A stretch of DNA of 64,000 bases from VXNE01 sp965116625 (lineage in GTDB: Bacteria > Pseudomonadota > Gammaproteobacteria > Pseudomonadales > Azotimanducaceae): the NCBI GenBank assembly GCA_965116625.1, contig OZ220717.1, positions 3,906,001 through 3,970,000 of the forward strand, read 5' to 3'. Shown piece after piece: positions 44,874-54,019 of the stretch. The position numbers and the translations under genes were made by a program. The notes under the pieces are model-generated. The model saw only the letters and a program-made list of their open reading frames with translations. It had not been told where the DNA came from and made no database searches. Every line of letters starts with the position of its first letter. Positions within the stretch are counted from its first letter, which is position 1.

Positions 44874-45676
44874 CGGAAGTCCCTCGGGTTGTTGAGCGGT
44901 TCGGGGCTCAGGCCAAAGCTCGCAGTCCAGACGGCCTGGCTTTCGGCGTTTACCAAGCGGACCTGGCGGGGAATGGACTCCAGGATGCCTTCGACGGGCC
45001 AGCGATCGCGCCAGACGCCCCCGAGGCCCGTGTACTCGAAGGCGAGCGGGCCGTCGGATTCGAGGACCGTCCAGCCCCCGGTGTCGAGGAACGCAGCCCC
45101 TGCGATGCAGGCGATGTCGCTCAAGGCCGGGGCGACTGTGCCGGGTTGACTGTCCCCGACGCTAACGTTTGTGACGCTACGGGCGTGGTTGTCCCCTGGG
45201 GCACCCAGGCTGCTTCCATCGCGGCGGGCGGCTTGCGTGGCGCTACGGTTCCCGCCCTGGATGCCGGACGGGCATGGGGATCGCTGCTCGGCATAGATGA
45301 CGGCGGTGCCCTCCTCGCCGTCGACGATCGACCAGCGTGCGGCGACCGGAACGCCCGAACGCGCGCCGAGCGGCTGCGTCGTGACGCCCTGGAAGGACGC
45401 GGAATCGCCCGCAAAGCGCCTGTCCTCCGCAAGGTAGGGCACCATCGCGTGGACGGTGGAAGCGAACCAGCGTTGCTGCAACGCGTCGGAGGACGCCTCG
45501 CGGCCGATGCGTTTCACGTTATCGTACTGGCCGAGGAAAAAGCCGGCGCCCTGGACCAGGAGCGTGCCCACCAGCGAAGCCAGCACGAAAACGACCAGCG
45601 TCTCAAGCAGCGTCAGGCCGCTCGCCGTCCGTCGCGTCGATGGGAGTCGCGAACGTGGCGGGCGCGCTGGCTGCAT
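44870..45676 (-). CDS. gspJ: GspJ minor pseudopilin
   Basis: 268 residues. Prepilin-type N-terminus TASGLTLLETLVVFVLASLV with G-L cleavage and Glu+5, preceded by a basic leader of about 20 residues. Downstream ALQQRWFASTVHAMVPYL and the C-terminal RQVRLVNAESQAVWTASFGL fit GspJ, which caps the pseudopilus with GspI, GspK and GspH. A proline/glycine/alanine-rich insert near 130-165 is unusual. Stops four bases into gspK. Confidence 0.82.
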   Translation of the reverse strand: MQPARPPRSRLPSTRRTASGLTLLETLVVFVLASLVGTLLVQGAGFFLGQYDNVKRIGREASSDALQQRWFASTVHAMVPYLAEDRRFAGDSASFQGVTTQPLGARSGVPVAARWSIVDGEEGTAVIYAEQRSPCPSGIQGGNRSATQAARRDGSSLGAPGDNHARSVTNVSVGDSQPGTVAPALSDIACIAGAAFLDTGGWTVLESDGPLAFEYTGLGGVWRDRWPVEGILESIPRQVRLVNAESQAVWTASFGLSPEPLNNPRDFR

Positions 45677-45690
45677 CGGTCCCCCTCTCG

Positions 45691-46203
45691 CTAGTCGAAG
45701 AACAGCTCGGACTGGCGCACCTTCTGGTAGCCCACAAGGCGCATGCGGTAAACGCTGTCCGAGACACCGTTCCGGCTGAGTTCGATATCGATGTCGTAAA
45801 GGCCGATTTCGAAGGCGCCTAGCAAGCCTGTGTTAGCCTGCCCCTGGCGCACGGGTTCGACCAGGCTCGACGTCCAGGCGATGTCGAAACCGCCTATATC
45901 GAGTTGGCCCTCCGGCTGCTCGCGAATGTTGATCGAGGACAGGTGCTCGACGGCGGCGAGCACGACAGGCTCGCGCCGCGACACGTCGGCCGCCTTGCCG
46001 AGTCCGGCCAGGTTGGTGTTGAAGAGTCCGTAGAGAGCCATGCCCCCCGCGGCGAAGATGGCGAGCGCCACGGTGGCTTCGAGCAGCGTGAAGCCCGCGA
46101 TGCGACGATTCGGCTTGGAGGTTGGACTATCGGCCCACAGCCAGGGTTTGCTGCATGCGGAGCGTCGGCGTCGGCGAAACGCGCCTCCGGATCCGGCTGG
46201 CAC
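45691..46203 (-). CDS. gspI: GspI minor pseudopilin
   Basis: 170 residues from GTG 46203. Prepilin motif RRIAGFTLLEATVALAIFAA (G-F cleavage, Glu+5). GGMALYGLFNTNLAGLGK follows the helix, and VYRMRLVGYQKVR closes the protein. The leader of about 37 residues is long, because no nearer ATG/GTG is seen; the native start may be altered, since a broken Rpn-type small gene and a repeat island now sit immediately upstream instead of gspH. Confidence 0.8.
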   Translation of the reverse strand: MPAGSGGAFRRRRRSACSKPWLWADSPTSKPNRRIAGFTLLEATVALAIFAAGGMALYGLFNTNLAGLGKAADVSRREPVVLAAVEHLSSINIREQPEGQLDIGGFDIAWTSSLVEPVRQGQANTGLLGAFEIGLYDIDIELSRNGVSDSVYRMRLVGYQKVRQSELFFD

Positions 46204-46217
46204 ATCGGCTTGAATGG

Positions 46218-46490
46218 TTATTTCCGTCTACGCTCCAGAAGGAATTGCTGGTGGACGCGCCGCCCAAAGTCCGCCGCGGACGACGAATCGAGGGCGGTTG
46301 AGACGACCGCAGCCTCGGGCAGATCCGAGAGCGCGGTAAACCTCTCCAGGTCTGCCTGGGAAATCGCAATCCCCTGCGACCGCATCAAATTCGAGCACAA
46401 TTGCCGTACGTTCCTCTGCGCGGCCCGCCTCGAGACCCTGCCGCCGTTGCGATCGCAGAAGCGGATCGTCGGTCAGAACAGTCTTCGCCA
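46218..46490 (-). pseudogene. Small Rpn-associated-type protein, frameshifted
   Basis: Reads MAKTVLTDDPLLRSQRRQGL and EAGRAEERT in one frame, then LCSNLMRSQGIAISQADLER and ALDSSSAADFGRRVHQQFLL in the next, ending at 46218. Rejoined it would be about 90 residues, resembling the short C-terminal modules found with Rpn-like nucleases. A single frameshift near 46405 separates the halves. It interrupts the gsp operon. Confidence 0.6.
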
Positions 46491-46671
46491 TACCGGGAAT
46501 TCTAACCAACACCCGCACGAACCGCACCGTCGCCCACGCCTGTCGCCCACGGCCGAAGGCGATGCACCGTACTCCAGGGACACGGACCCTAACGACTGTA
46601 TGTCGAAGCGCGGTGTATGGCCGCAGGTGTCGGAGCCGGCAACCCACGCGATTGGCGCCGCCGGGATGACG

Positions 46672-47290
46672 CCATAGGGACAGCCATGGCGATGGGACAG
46701 CCATCAGCCATGGGACAGCCATAGAGCCATGGCGATGGGATAGCCATCAGCCATGGGACAGCCATAGAGCCATCATGGGACAGCCATCAGCCATGGGACA
46801 GCCATAGAGCCATCAGCGGACCAGCCATCAGCCATACGGACAGCCATAACCATGGCGATGGGACAACCATGGCGATGGGACAGCCATCAACCATGGGACA
46901 GCCAATGGGACAACCATGGCGATGGGACAGCCATCAACCATGGGACAGCCATAGGGGACAGCCATAGCCATCAACCATGGGACAGCCATAGGGGACAGCC
47001 ATCAGCCTTGGACAGCCATAGGGGACAGCCATCAGCCATAGGCAGCCATAGGGAAAGCCATGATGTCCCGACTGAGGAATGGCTGTCCCTTCCGGTATGG
47101 CTGTCCCTTTCAGGTATGGCTGTCCCTATTCGGGTAGGTGTCCCTATTCAGGTATGGGTGTCCCTATTCGGGTATGGGTGTCTCTTTCGGGGAGGACCGG
47201 TGTCTCTTTCGGGGAGGACCGGTGTCTCTTTCGGGGAGGACCGGTGTCTCTTTCGGGGAGGACCGGTGTCTCTTTCGGGGAGGACCGTTG
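46672..47290. repeat. Repeat island between gspH and gspI, with internal orientation switch
   Basis: The left part (46672-47060) is GGGACAGCCATCAGCCAT-type units in plus orientation. From about 47080 the units switch to TATGGCTGTCCCTT (minus orientation) and GGTATGGGTGTCCCTATTC. They end in about five copies of a 22-bp tandem GGTGTCTCTTTCGGGGAGGACC (47178-47288). No gene is seen from 46491 to 47397. Confidence 0.93.
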
Positions 47291-47397
47291 CTCCCCGCCT
47301 GGTCGGGAGCGAATCGCAGTCCGGCGGTGATCGACCGGGCCTCGCTATCAGCGAACGTTGCGTCGCGCCGCGCGATGTCCCGTCCCGCGAACCAGGC

Positions 47398-47862
47398 TCA
47401 CGCGTCCGCCGCGACTCTACAGTACGGCGGCGTAAGTTCCAGCCGCACGGCGGCCACCTCGTCGTCCTCCTGGGACAGCGTCAGCATCCCGCCGAGGCAG
47501 ACGCCGTTCGCGAGCACCACCAGCGGGCTATCGAAGTCAAGGCGCCAACCTTGCGGGACATCCACCTCGTACGTCTCGTATTCCGCGTAGCGCGCCGCTT
47601 CGGCAGGATCCAACGACGGCGCATTGCCGAAGACCACGTAAGCGCGACCGTTCAGCATGGCTTCGCGGCCAAGTGCGGCGACCTGGTCGAGGACATAGTC
47701 CCGCTCGCTCACGCGGGTGGCGGCGGCGTAAAGCCGCTCAAGGTTTGGCATCGCGATCGCGGTCGCGAGGGCCAGCAGGGCCAGCACGACCAGCAGTTCG
47801 AGCAGGGTGAAACCGTGCCGCAGCTTAGGAACTCTCTTCCGGGGGATACCCGAGGTCCGCAT
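47398..47862 (-). CDS. gspH: GspH minor pseudopilin
   Basis: 154 residues. Prepilin motif KLRHGFTLLELLVVLALLAL with Glu+5; then TAIAMPNLERLYAAA, and the GspH-like C-terminal GWRLDFDSPLVVLANGVCLG. Overlaps the end of gspG by 38 bases if ATG 47862 is used. It forms part of the pseudopilus tip. The next operon gene, gspI, is now about 1.2 kb away because of the repeat island. Confidence 0.87.
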   Translation of the reverse strand: MRTSGIPRKRVPKLRHGFTLLELLVVLALLALATAIAMPNLERLYAAATRVSERDYVLDQVAALGREAMLNGRAYVVFGNAPSLDPAEAARYAEYETYEVDVPQGWRLDFDSPLVVLANGVCLGGMLTLSQEDDEVAAVRLELTPPYCRVAADA

Positions 47863-48298
47863 TGTCGCCCTCCCCGCCCCTGGCGCCGTCCGCGCCGAAG
47901 GAATAAAGGAAGAAGCCCTGGAGATTGTCCACCGGCGCCTCGTACTGGTAGGGGTTCCGCCACGGGTCGTCCGGCAACTCGTCCTGCAGGTAGGGGCCGC
48001 GCCAGTACTCGGCGACCTCGTCCGGCGGTGCCATGAGGGCGGGCAGGCCCTGGGCGGTATCGGGATATGTCCCTACATCGATCCTGTACGTCTGCAGGGC
48101 GCTGCGTAGCATCTTGACCTGCGTGTTGGCGACATCGACCTTCGAGCCCTCGAGCCGTTTCATCAGCTCGGGACCCACCAACGCCGCAAGCAGGCCCAGG
48201 ATGACCAGCACGATCATCAGCTCGATAAGGGAGAATCCCCTCACCCGGCGCTTTTCTGGTCCCTTTGCGCGGTTCCTAAAGCACAATTCTATTGACAC
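47825..48298 (-). CDS. gspG: Major pseudopilin GspG
   Basis: 157 residues, typical size. Prepilin motif RRVRGFSLIELMIVLVILGL with Glu+5, LAALVGPELMKRLEGSKVDV, and the calcium-site region YPDTAQGLPALM followed by DPWRNPYQYEAP and YSFGADG, all hallmarks of the major pseudopilin. GTG 48298 overlaps the end of gspF; a nearer start is possible. It polymerises into the pseudopilus piston. Confidence 0.95.
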   Translation of the reverse strand: MSIELCFRNRAKGPEKRRVRGFSLIELMIVLVILGLLAALVGPELMKRLEGSKVDVANTQVKMLRSALQTYRIDVGTYPDTAQGLPALMAPPDEVAEYWRGPYLQDELPDDPWRNPYQYEAPVDNLQGFFLYSFGADGARGGEGDNADLGYPPEESS

Positions 48299-49472
48299 TC
48301 GTTATCGCCAAAATCATGCCGATCATGATGGTTCCGAGGAACCCGCCGATCAGCAGCACGGCCGCCGGCTCGATGAACGTGAGGAGGCGCCGCATACGCC
48401 GCGCGCTGTTCTCCTCGTACAGCTTCGCCAGCGCCCGCATCATCTCCGCCAGCCGTCCGGACTGTTCGCCGACGCGGATCAGATTGTAGCCGGTCGGCGT
48501 CAGGGCGTCCTGTTTCTCGAGCGCCGCAGACAGCGCCACGCCGCTTCTCACGTCGTCGGCGGCCCGGTCCAGCATCTCCTTGCGGCGGCTGATCCGCACG
48601 CCCCGGGACGCGAGCCCCAATGCGTCCATGAGTTCGACGCGGCTTGCAAGCATCGCGCCCATGACGGAGGCCCACTTGGCCGTGTCGACCTCCGAGAACC
48701 AGCCGCGCACGAGGGGCAGGCGCGCGATGCCATCGGTCAACCTGCGGCGCACTTCCTCGCGCCGCATCAGCACCGCGACGACGGCCGCGGCCGCGACGAT
48801 GGCACCGACCAGGAACCACGCATTGGCATTGAACCAGACACCGGCACCCAGCACGGCCGACGCCAGCAACGGCAGGTCCGAGTCGGATTCGAGGAGGTTC
48901 GAGAACTGCGGCACGACAAACGTGAAGACGACGATTACCGCCGCAATGCCGGCGACGATCAGCACCGCCGGGTACGCAAGCGCCCCGCGGATGTCCGAAG
49001 CGACCTTGAGGTCGTATTCCATCTGCTGCACCGCACCGCGCAGGGCCTCCGCCAGGCGGCCGCGGAGTTCGCCGGCCTCCACGAGCTGGAAGACGTACTC
49101 CGGGAGGGGCAAGGCGCTGTCGCGCAACACCTCGAGATAGCTTTGACCGCGCATCAGGTCCCGCGCCATCCCGTCGAACGCTGCCGCGAGGCGCGGATGG
49201 TGCGTACCCCGTGCCTGGGCCGTCACCGCTTCTCCCAGGGCCACGCCGGATTCGAGCAGGGTGGCGAGCTCATTGAAGGCGACGGCCACGTCCTGGGCCT
49301 TGAGGCCGCGGCGCCAGCCGCCGAGCGCGGGGGCGCGATGCTCGTCCACGGCGACCACGGTTCGGCCGCCGCTTGAGAGCTGGCGTACGGCTTCCGCCTG
49401 CGAGGCGGCTTCCAATCGGCCCTGGCTGGCCTGCCCGTTGCTGTCGACGATCTCGTAGTCGTATTCCGGCAT
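48276..49472 (-). CDS. gspF: T2SS inner-membrane platform protein GspF
   Basis: 398 residues. N-terminal YDYEIVDSNGQASQGRLEAA, two homologous GspF domains each with the pattern FNELATLLESGVALGEAV and WASVMGAMLASRVELMDALG, and three membrane helices (about 165-185, 215-235 and the last 25 residues). IRVGEQSGRLAEMMRALAKL is characteristic. Couples the GspE ATPase to pseudopilus growth. Confidence 0.95.
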   Translation of the reverse strand: MPEYDYEIVDSNGQASQGRLEAASQAEAVRQLSSGGRTVVAVDEHRAPALGGWRRGLKAQDVAVAFNELATLLESGVALGEAVTAQARGTHHPRLAAAFDGMARDLMRGQSYLEVLRDSALPLPEYVFQLVEAGELRGRLAEALRGAVQQMEYDLKVASDIRGALAYPAVLIVAGIAAVIVVFTFVVPQFSNLLESDSDLPLLASAVLGAGVWFNANAWFLVGAIVAAAAVVAVLMRREEVRRRLTDGIARLPLVRGWFSEVDTAKWASVMGAMLASRVELMDALGLASRGVRISRRKEMLDRAADDVRSGVALSAALEKQDALTPTGYNLIRVGEQSGRLAEMMRALAKLYEENSARRMRRLLTFIEPAAVLLIGGFLGTIMIGMILAITSVNRIVL

Positions 49473-49484
49473 CGTTCGGCGGCT

Positions 49485-49630
49485 AGGAGCCCTCAGCCGG
49501 GGAGGCCGCCCCGACCGCCGATGTGCAAGGAAATGCTGGCGCTTCGCCCCTCGTTTGAGGCGGACTTTCTTGGAAGGAGCCCTCAGCCGGGCGAGCTGCC
49601 CCGACCGCTGACGCGTGAGGAAACGCCGGC
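49485..49630. repeat. Imperfect ~56-bp direct repeat between gspE and gspF
   Basis: AGGAGCCCTCAGCCGGG begins at 49485 and again at 49575 (90 bp apart), followed in both by similar sequence (GCCCCGACCGC, AGGAAA, GCCGGC or GCTGGC). It is unrelated to the GGACA(G/C)CCA arrays and fills most of the gspE-gspF gap. Confidence 0.7.
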
Positions 49631-49631
49631 A

Positions 49632-51395
49632 TTAGCTGGCCTCGGGGTCTATCACCATGGCCCGCATCAACTCTTCTACCGTGGTCTCACCGCGTGACGC
49701 CTTGATGAGGCCGTCCTCGACCAGGGGGCGGCAATGCGTGCCGAGTTCCCGCGCCGCGCGCTTCAGCTCGTTGACGTGCGCGCCCGAGACGATCAGGTCC
49801 TGCAGGGTTTCCGTCATCGGCACGAGTTCGTAGATGCCCATGCGGCCGCGGTATCCCGTGTGGCGGCAGTGGTCGCAGCCTTCCACCTTGACCCAGTTGT
49901 TGCCGAGCATGGTTTCCGGGAGCGCGTCGACGTAGCCGTCCACCAGGGCCGGGCGCGGGATCGATACGGCGCAGTTCGGGCAGGCCTTGCGCACCAGGCG
50001 CTGGGCCTGCACGCCGCGGACGGGGGCCGCCACGAGGAACGGCTCCACGCCCATGTCGATCAGGCGCGTGAAGCTCGAAATTGCGTCGTTGGTGTGCACC
50101 GTGGACAGCACAACGTGGCCGGTCAGCGCCGCGCGGATGGCGATCTCGGCGGTCTCCAGATCGCGAATCTCGCCGATCATGATGACATCCGGGTCCTGCC
50201 GCAGGATGGCGCGCAGGGCGCGGGCGAAGGTGAAGCCGATCTCCGAGTGGACCTGCATCTGGGTGATGTTCGGCATCTGGTATTCCACCGGGTCTTCCAC
50301 GGTGATGATCTTCTTGACGCCGTCGTCGATCTCCTCGAGGGCAGCGGCGAGCGTGGTGGACTTGCCGGAGCCCGTCGGGCCGGTGACGAGAATGATGCCG
50401 TTGGTGCCGATGAGCCAGCTCCGGAACATCTCGAGGTGATCCGGTTCCATGCCGAGGTTGTTGAAGACGAGTTCGTCGCGCTCCTTTGCGAGCATGCGCA
50501 GGACGATGGACTCGCCGAAGGCGCACGGCACCGTGGAGACGCGGATGTCCATCTCGCGCCCGGAAATGCGCTCCGTGATGCGGCCGTCCTGGGGAAGCCG
50601 GCGTTCGGCGATGTCGAGGCCGGCGATGAGCTTGATGCGCGACGCCACGGCGGGGAAGCGGTCCATTGACTGCGTCAGCCGGGTGTGCAGCACGCCGTCC
50701 AGGCGCATGCGCACGGTGAACGACTCTTCGGTGGGCTCGACGTGGATGTCGGAAGCGCCAAGATCCACGGCCTGGGACAGCAGGTTGTTGACCAGTTCGA
50801 TCACCGGGGCCTGCTCGGCCAGGTCGCGCAGTTGCTGCGCCTCGTCGCCGGCGAACAGGTTCTCCATCGCGCGCTCGCGGCGGACGTGGTCGAGGGCGCG
50901 GTCGAGGTGGTGGTTCGCCGTGAGGCAGAAGCGGACGCGTTGCTCGTCAGCCACCGGGTAGAAGTACTCCAGGGCCTCCGCGATCCTGTGGTCCGGAATG
51001 TCGCGCGCGAGGCAGTAGACCTGGTCGTCCTGCTGCCACATGAGGACGGCATTGTCGAGAAACCACTCGAGCTTGATCGGCGAGGTCGACATGAAGCGGT
51101 ACATGTCCATCGCGTCCGGCAGGTCGTCAGTGTCGGCGAGATAGAGGAGGCCGATCTGTTCCGCCAGGGTGCGCAGCAACGCGTCCTCCGAAATGGCGCC
51201 CGTGCGGACCAGCAGCGCGCCGAGCCGACCGCCCACGGTGCGCTGGATCTGGAGCGCCCGGTCGATGTCGGCCTGCTGCACGAAGTTCCGCTCGACCAGC
51301 ATTTCGCCGAGTCGCTTCGGCGGGCCGTGTTCCGGTTCCACCTGGTCTAGCTCTGACGCGGCCAAAGGCGTCTTCGACCTCTCTTTCGCATGCAC
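49632..51395 (-). CDS. gspE: T2SS traffic ATPase GspE
   Basis: 587 residues from GTG 51395. N-terminal domain includes RLGEMLVERNFVQQADIDRA. ATPase core: Walker A GPTGSGKSTTLAAAL, Asp box VEDPVEYQMPNITQMQV, Walker B DPDVIMIGEIRDLETAEIAI, His box TGHVVLSTVHTND, and a zinc-binding tetracysteine CPNC...CDHC. It powers pseudopilus assembly from the cytoplasm. The start is set at VHAKERSKTPLAAS because the longer frame upstream is repeat-derived (WVS, GVP units). First gene of the E-to-M cluster. Confidence 0.95.
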   Translation of the reverse strand: MHAKERSKTPLAASELDQVEPEHGPPKRLGEMLVERNFVQQADIDRALQIQRTVGGRLGALLVRTGAISEDALLRTLAEQIGLLYLADTDDLPDAMDMYRFMSTSPIKLEWFLDNAVLMWQQDDQVYCLARDIPDHRIAEALEYFYPVADEQRVRFCLTANHHLDRALDHVRRERAMENLFAGDEAQQLRDLAEQAPVIELVNNLLSQAVDLGASDIHVEPTEESFTVRMRLDGVLHTRLTQSMDRFPAVASRIKLIAGLDIAERRLPQDGRITERISGREMDIRVSTVPCAFGESIVLRMLAKERDELVFNNLGMEPDHLEMFRSWLIGTNGIILVTGPTGSGKSTTLAAALEEIDDGVKKIITVEDPVEYQMPNITQMQVHSEIGFTFARALRAILRQDPDVIMIGEIRDLETAEIAIRAALTGHVVLSTVHTNDAISSFTRLIDMGVEPFLVAAPVRGVQAQRLVRKACPNCAVSIPRPALVDGYVDALPETMLGNNWVKVEGCDHCRHTGYRGRMGIYELVPMTETLQDLIVSGAHVNELKRAARELGTHCRPLVEDGLIKASRGETTVEELMRAMVIDPEAS

Positions 51396-51539
51396 GCGAA
51401 TCGCGTTGCGGGCAACGGTACCAGACTCCCGTGCAAAAAACGCCCCTGCAAGCGCCACCACCCGGGCTGGTTTCTGTACAGGCACCAGGTGGACGGAGTC
51501 CGAGCCTTCCACGGGCGAGCACCAGTGGCAGCCCGAAAT

Positions 51540-51722
51540 GGGACACCCCAGCCCAGCCCTCTGGATCAGCCCGAAATGGGACACCCAGCCCTCTGGATCG
51601 GACACCCGCTCCACCTCGAAAGGGACACCCACGTTCGAAAGGGACACCCATCCCGAAAGGACACCCACCCCGAAAGGACACCCACCTCGAAAGTGACACC
51701 CACCTCGGATGGGACACCCATC
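51540..51722 (+). repeat. GGACACCCA repeat array upstream of gspE
   Basis: About ten units of AAATGGGACACCC, CGAAAGGGACACCCA and CTCGAAAGTGACACCCA. It occupies the promoter region of gspE and is open in the gspE frame, so an N-terminal extension cannot be excluded. The rest of 51396-51818 holds no recognised gene. Confidence 0.9.
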
Positions 51723-51818
51723 GCGGGACGAAGCGCTCTGACAGGAAGCACGAGAAACGCTCGCTCGAAAAATGATGAGTTGAGGCCGGAAGCCGGCGAG
51801 CCAGGAAGGCCCTCCCAG

Positions 51819-52967
51819 TCAGCCGTCTTTGGCCCGGCGATCCCGAAGCGTCGTCGACGAAATGTCGCTGCGGAACTCCGCCTCGCCGATGCCGTCGCAG
51901 AGTTCGCGCAGGCCTTCTGGCAGATCGAGGTCGTCCAATTCAAAGAAGTCTTCGCTTGCATCGGCGCCGGTCAAGCCGCCAAGGAGTCGACCGAAGACCA
52001 GGAAACGGCATCCGGTCGCGGCGAGTTCTTCAACCGCCGCGTTCACATCGCCGTCTTCGTAGTACCTGGGGTCCGCGACCCGCATGATCGTGTCCGCACC
52101 GACCACGAACGTCACGCCGCCGAAGACGCTCGCCTTCTCGATGAACGTCGAGGCATTCGTAAGCCAAACCTCCTCGGAGGTGTTGAACTGTTTGCTGCGC
52201 GCACGCATGTCGTGAAAGTTGAGTGGCGGTTTGTCTACGTTCCTGATGCAGAGCTCGTACGCGACGGGTTCGCCCAGCCGTGAGGCGGCGGCGGCCGCCA
52301 TCTGCCGGTGTCCCTCGTGCAACGGATTGAAGGCCCCGGGGAGGATGGCCTTAGGCGAACTGGTGTGGGTGGGGATAGCGGAACAACTGCCGGACAGGAG
52401 CGCCTGCATGTCCGCATTGCCCTTGGCGATACAGGTCCTGAGAGTGTCCGCCTCCCGCAGCTTTGCGGTGGGAGGGTCAATGCCGAGTGCCTGCGCGAGC
52501 GCCGCGAGGGCGATGTCCGCCAGGAAACGCTCCTCCTCCTCCCGGCTGCGCGCGCCCTTGGCCAGGTGCAGCGAAGTGGTGTGCGTTCGCGCGGAGGTCT
52601 GCACAACACACCAGGCCCGATGTTCGCCGCGCTTCGGACGCGTCGACCGCAAGCTTGCGGTGATCCCAAGGCCGAACGTCTGCGCGTCCGCCTCAAGAGC
52701 TTTCGCACGCAGGAACGCGCACATGGCGAGATCCCGGGCAGTTCCGGCGCTGCAGGCCTGCTCCGGCGGCTCGCCCAAGAGCGACGTGAGCGCGGATTGC
52801 GCGTACGGGATGCGCGCTTCGAGCAACGTGGCCGACGCGCCGGGCACCTGCAGGAGGTCCGAAAGGATGAGGGAGCCGCCGCCCGTGACAAAAATGACGC
52901 CTTTGTGCGGCCCGTCATGGAGGCCTTCGATGACGGTTGCCCGGGTTGCTATCCCGCCCTCAGGCAA
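51819..52967 (-). CDS. PncC/CinA-like domain fused to an H-x-G-H nucleotidyltransferase
   Basis: About 382 residues from TTG 52967. The N-terminal domain (about 1-165) has VTGGGSLILSDLLQVPGASA, IPYAQSALTSLLGE and LGITASLRSTRPKRGEHRAW, the pattern of the CinA C-terminal (NMN amidohydrolase, PncC) domain. The C-terminal domain (about 205-382) has the adenylyltransferase motif GAFNPLHEGHRQMAA, VVGADTIMRVADPRYY, and the ending RSDISSTTLRDR (I-S-S-T-x-x-R). The pair suggests recycling of nicotinamide mononucleotide toward NAD, which is inference. The start overlaps the alpha/beta-hydrolase stop by eight bases; no ATG fits. Confidence 0.78.
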   Translation of the reverse strand: MPEGGIATRATVIEGLHDGPHKGVIFVTGGGSLILSDLLQVPGASATLLEARIPYAQSALTSLLGEPPEQACSAGTARDLAMCAFLRAKALEADAQTFGLGITASLRSTRPKRGEHRAWCVVQTSARTHTTSLHLAKGARSREEEERFLADIALAALAQALGIDPPTAKLREADTLRTCIAKGNADMQALLSGSCSAIPTHTSSPKAILPGAFNPLHEGHRQMAAAAASRLGEPVAYELCIRNVDKPPLNFHDMRARSKQFNTSEEVWLTNASTFIEKASVFGGVTFVVGADTIMRVADPRYYEDGDVNAAVEELAATGCRFLVFGRLLGGLTGADASEDFFELDDLDLPEGLRELCDGIGEAEFRSDISSTTLRDRRAKDG

Positions 52968-53922
52968 GGCTGCCCTCTTGCGAAGTGTCGTGCCTCGCGC
53001 TGTCCACGGATGGGACCTCTTGGGATGAGGACTCCTTGAGGAATCCTCTGACAATGGACAGGAATTCAGCCAGTTGGTCGTGGTGGACCCAGTGGCCCGC
53101 ATCCTCGATGACAGCCAGGCGCATGCTGGACAGATACCTCGCGCGCTCGTCGTTGGCGGGACTTGGAACCCAGGACTCGGAGCCGTAGACCAGCAGGGTC
53201 GGACAGGTGATGCGCTCATAGAGGTGATGGATCTGTTCCGCAGTCAGTCCCACCGGCGCCGTTGCGCGAACGTAGTTGTCGAACTTCCAGCTATACGTGC
53301 CGTCCTCGTTCTGGTTGCTGCCGTGGATCGTGAGGTGCCGCGCCTGGGACTCTGAAAGGTGCGGGTTCTCCTCCTGCATGCGCTGGAACGCCTCTTCCAG
53401 CGTCGGATAACGGCGCGGCAGCCGGCCCGCGATCCGGCGCGTTCCCCGCACCCAGTCGTCCAGCAGGCGCCCCGTCGCCGCGCTGTCGCCGCTCGCGGCG
53501 CTTTCTGCGGTCCTCGCGGCCACCGACGACAGACCCATCCCCTCGATGGCGACAAGTTTCTTGACTGTTTCCGGATACAGCCCCGTGTAGAGCAGGGACA
53601 CGGACGCGCCGAGCGAGTGGCTGATGATCGTCGCTGGCGTCATCTTTTTCTGATGCAGAAGCTGGGCGATGTCGTAGACGTAGTCGACGGTGTTGTAGCT
53701 GCCACCAATCATCCACTGCGAGTCGCCGTGACCGCGCAGGTCCGGTGCGATGACATGGTAGTCACGGCTCAGGTCCCGGGCGACCCAGTCCCAGTTCCGG
53801 CAATGGTCGCGACCGCCGTGCACCATCAGCATCGGCGGCGCCTCTTCGTTGCCCCAATCGACGTAGTGCAGCCTCAGGCGCTGCGAGAAGTAAACGTGCG
53901 AGGTCGGACCGCTCTCGATCAT
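52960..53922 (-). CDS. Alpha/beta hydrolase
   Basis: 320 residues. Oxyanion region MLMVHGGRDHCRNWDW, VIAPDLRGHGDSQWM, nucleophile elbow ATIISHSLGASVSLLYTG (G/S-H-S-L-G), acid region CPTLLVYGSESW, and the catalytic histidine in EDAGHWVHHDQ. Cytoplasmic by lack of a signal peptide. Substrate unknown; it may be an esterase or C-C hydrolase. ATG 53922 is chosen from the MIESGPTSHVYFSQRLRLHY start. The region upstream is repeat DNA. Co-transcribed with the PncC-nucleotidyltransferase gene. Confidence 0.88.
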   Translation of the reverse strand: MIESGPTSHVYFSQRLRLHYVDWGNEEAPPMLMVHGGRDHCRNWDWVARDLSRDYHVIAPDLRGHGDSQWMIGGSYNTVDYVYDIAQLLHQKKMTPATIISHSLGASVSLLYTGLYPETVKKLVAIEGMGLSSVAARTAESAASGDSAATGRLLDDWVRGTRRIAGRLPRRYPTLEEAFQRMQEENPHLSESQARHLTIHGSNQNEDGTYSWKFDNYVRATAPVGLTAEQIHHLYERITCPTLLVYGSESWVPSPANDERARYLSSMRLAVIEDAGHWVHHDQLAEFLSIVRGFLKESSSQEVPSVDSARHDTSQEGSLA

Positions 53923-54019
53923 CCAACGATTATAGCGGGCGCATGGCCCACTCGAAGACCGGCAGGCGCATCGTGATCGAGAGGCGTGGCATTGTCTCGG
54001 CCCGCCATTCGTGGGGGGC

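Noticed and set aside
41526..51395. Type IV pilus rather than T2SS
   Set aside because: Gene order E-F-G-H-I-J-K-L-M with GspK and a GspD-type secretin is T2SS; no PilT, PilM-O or major pilin is seen.
49632..51668. Longer GspE start at 51668
   Set aside because: The extra 90 residues are translated repeat array and unlike any GspE N-terminus.
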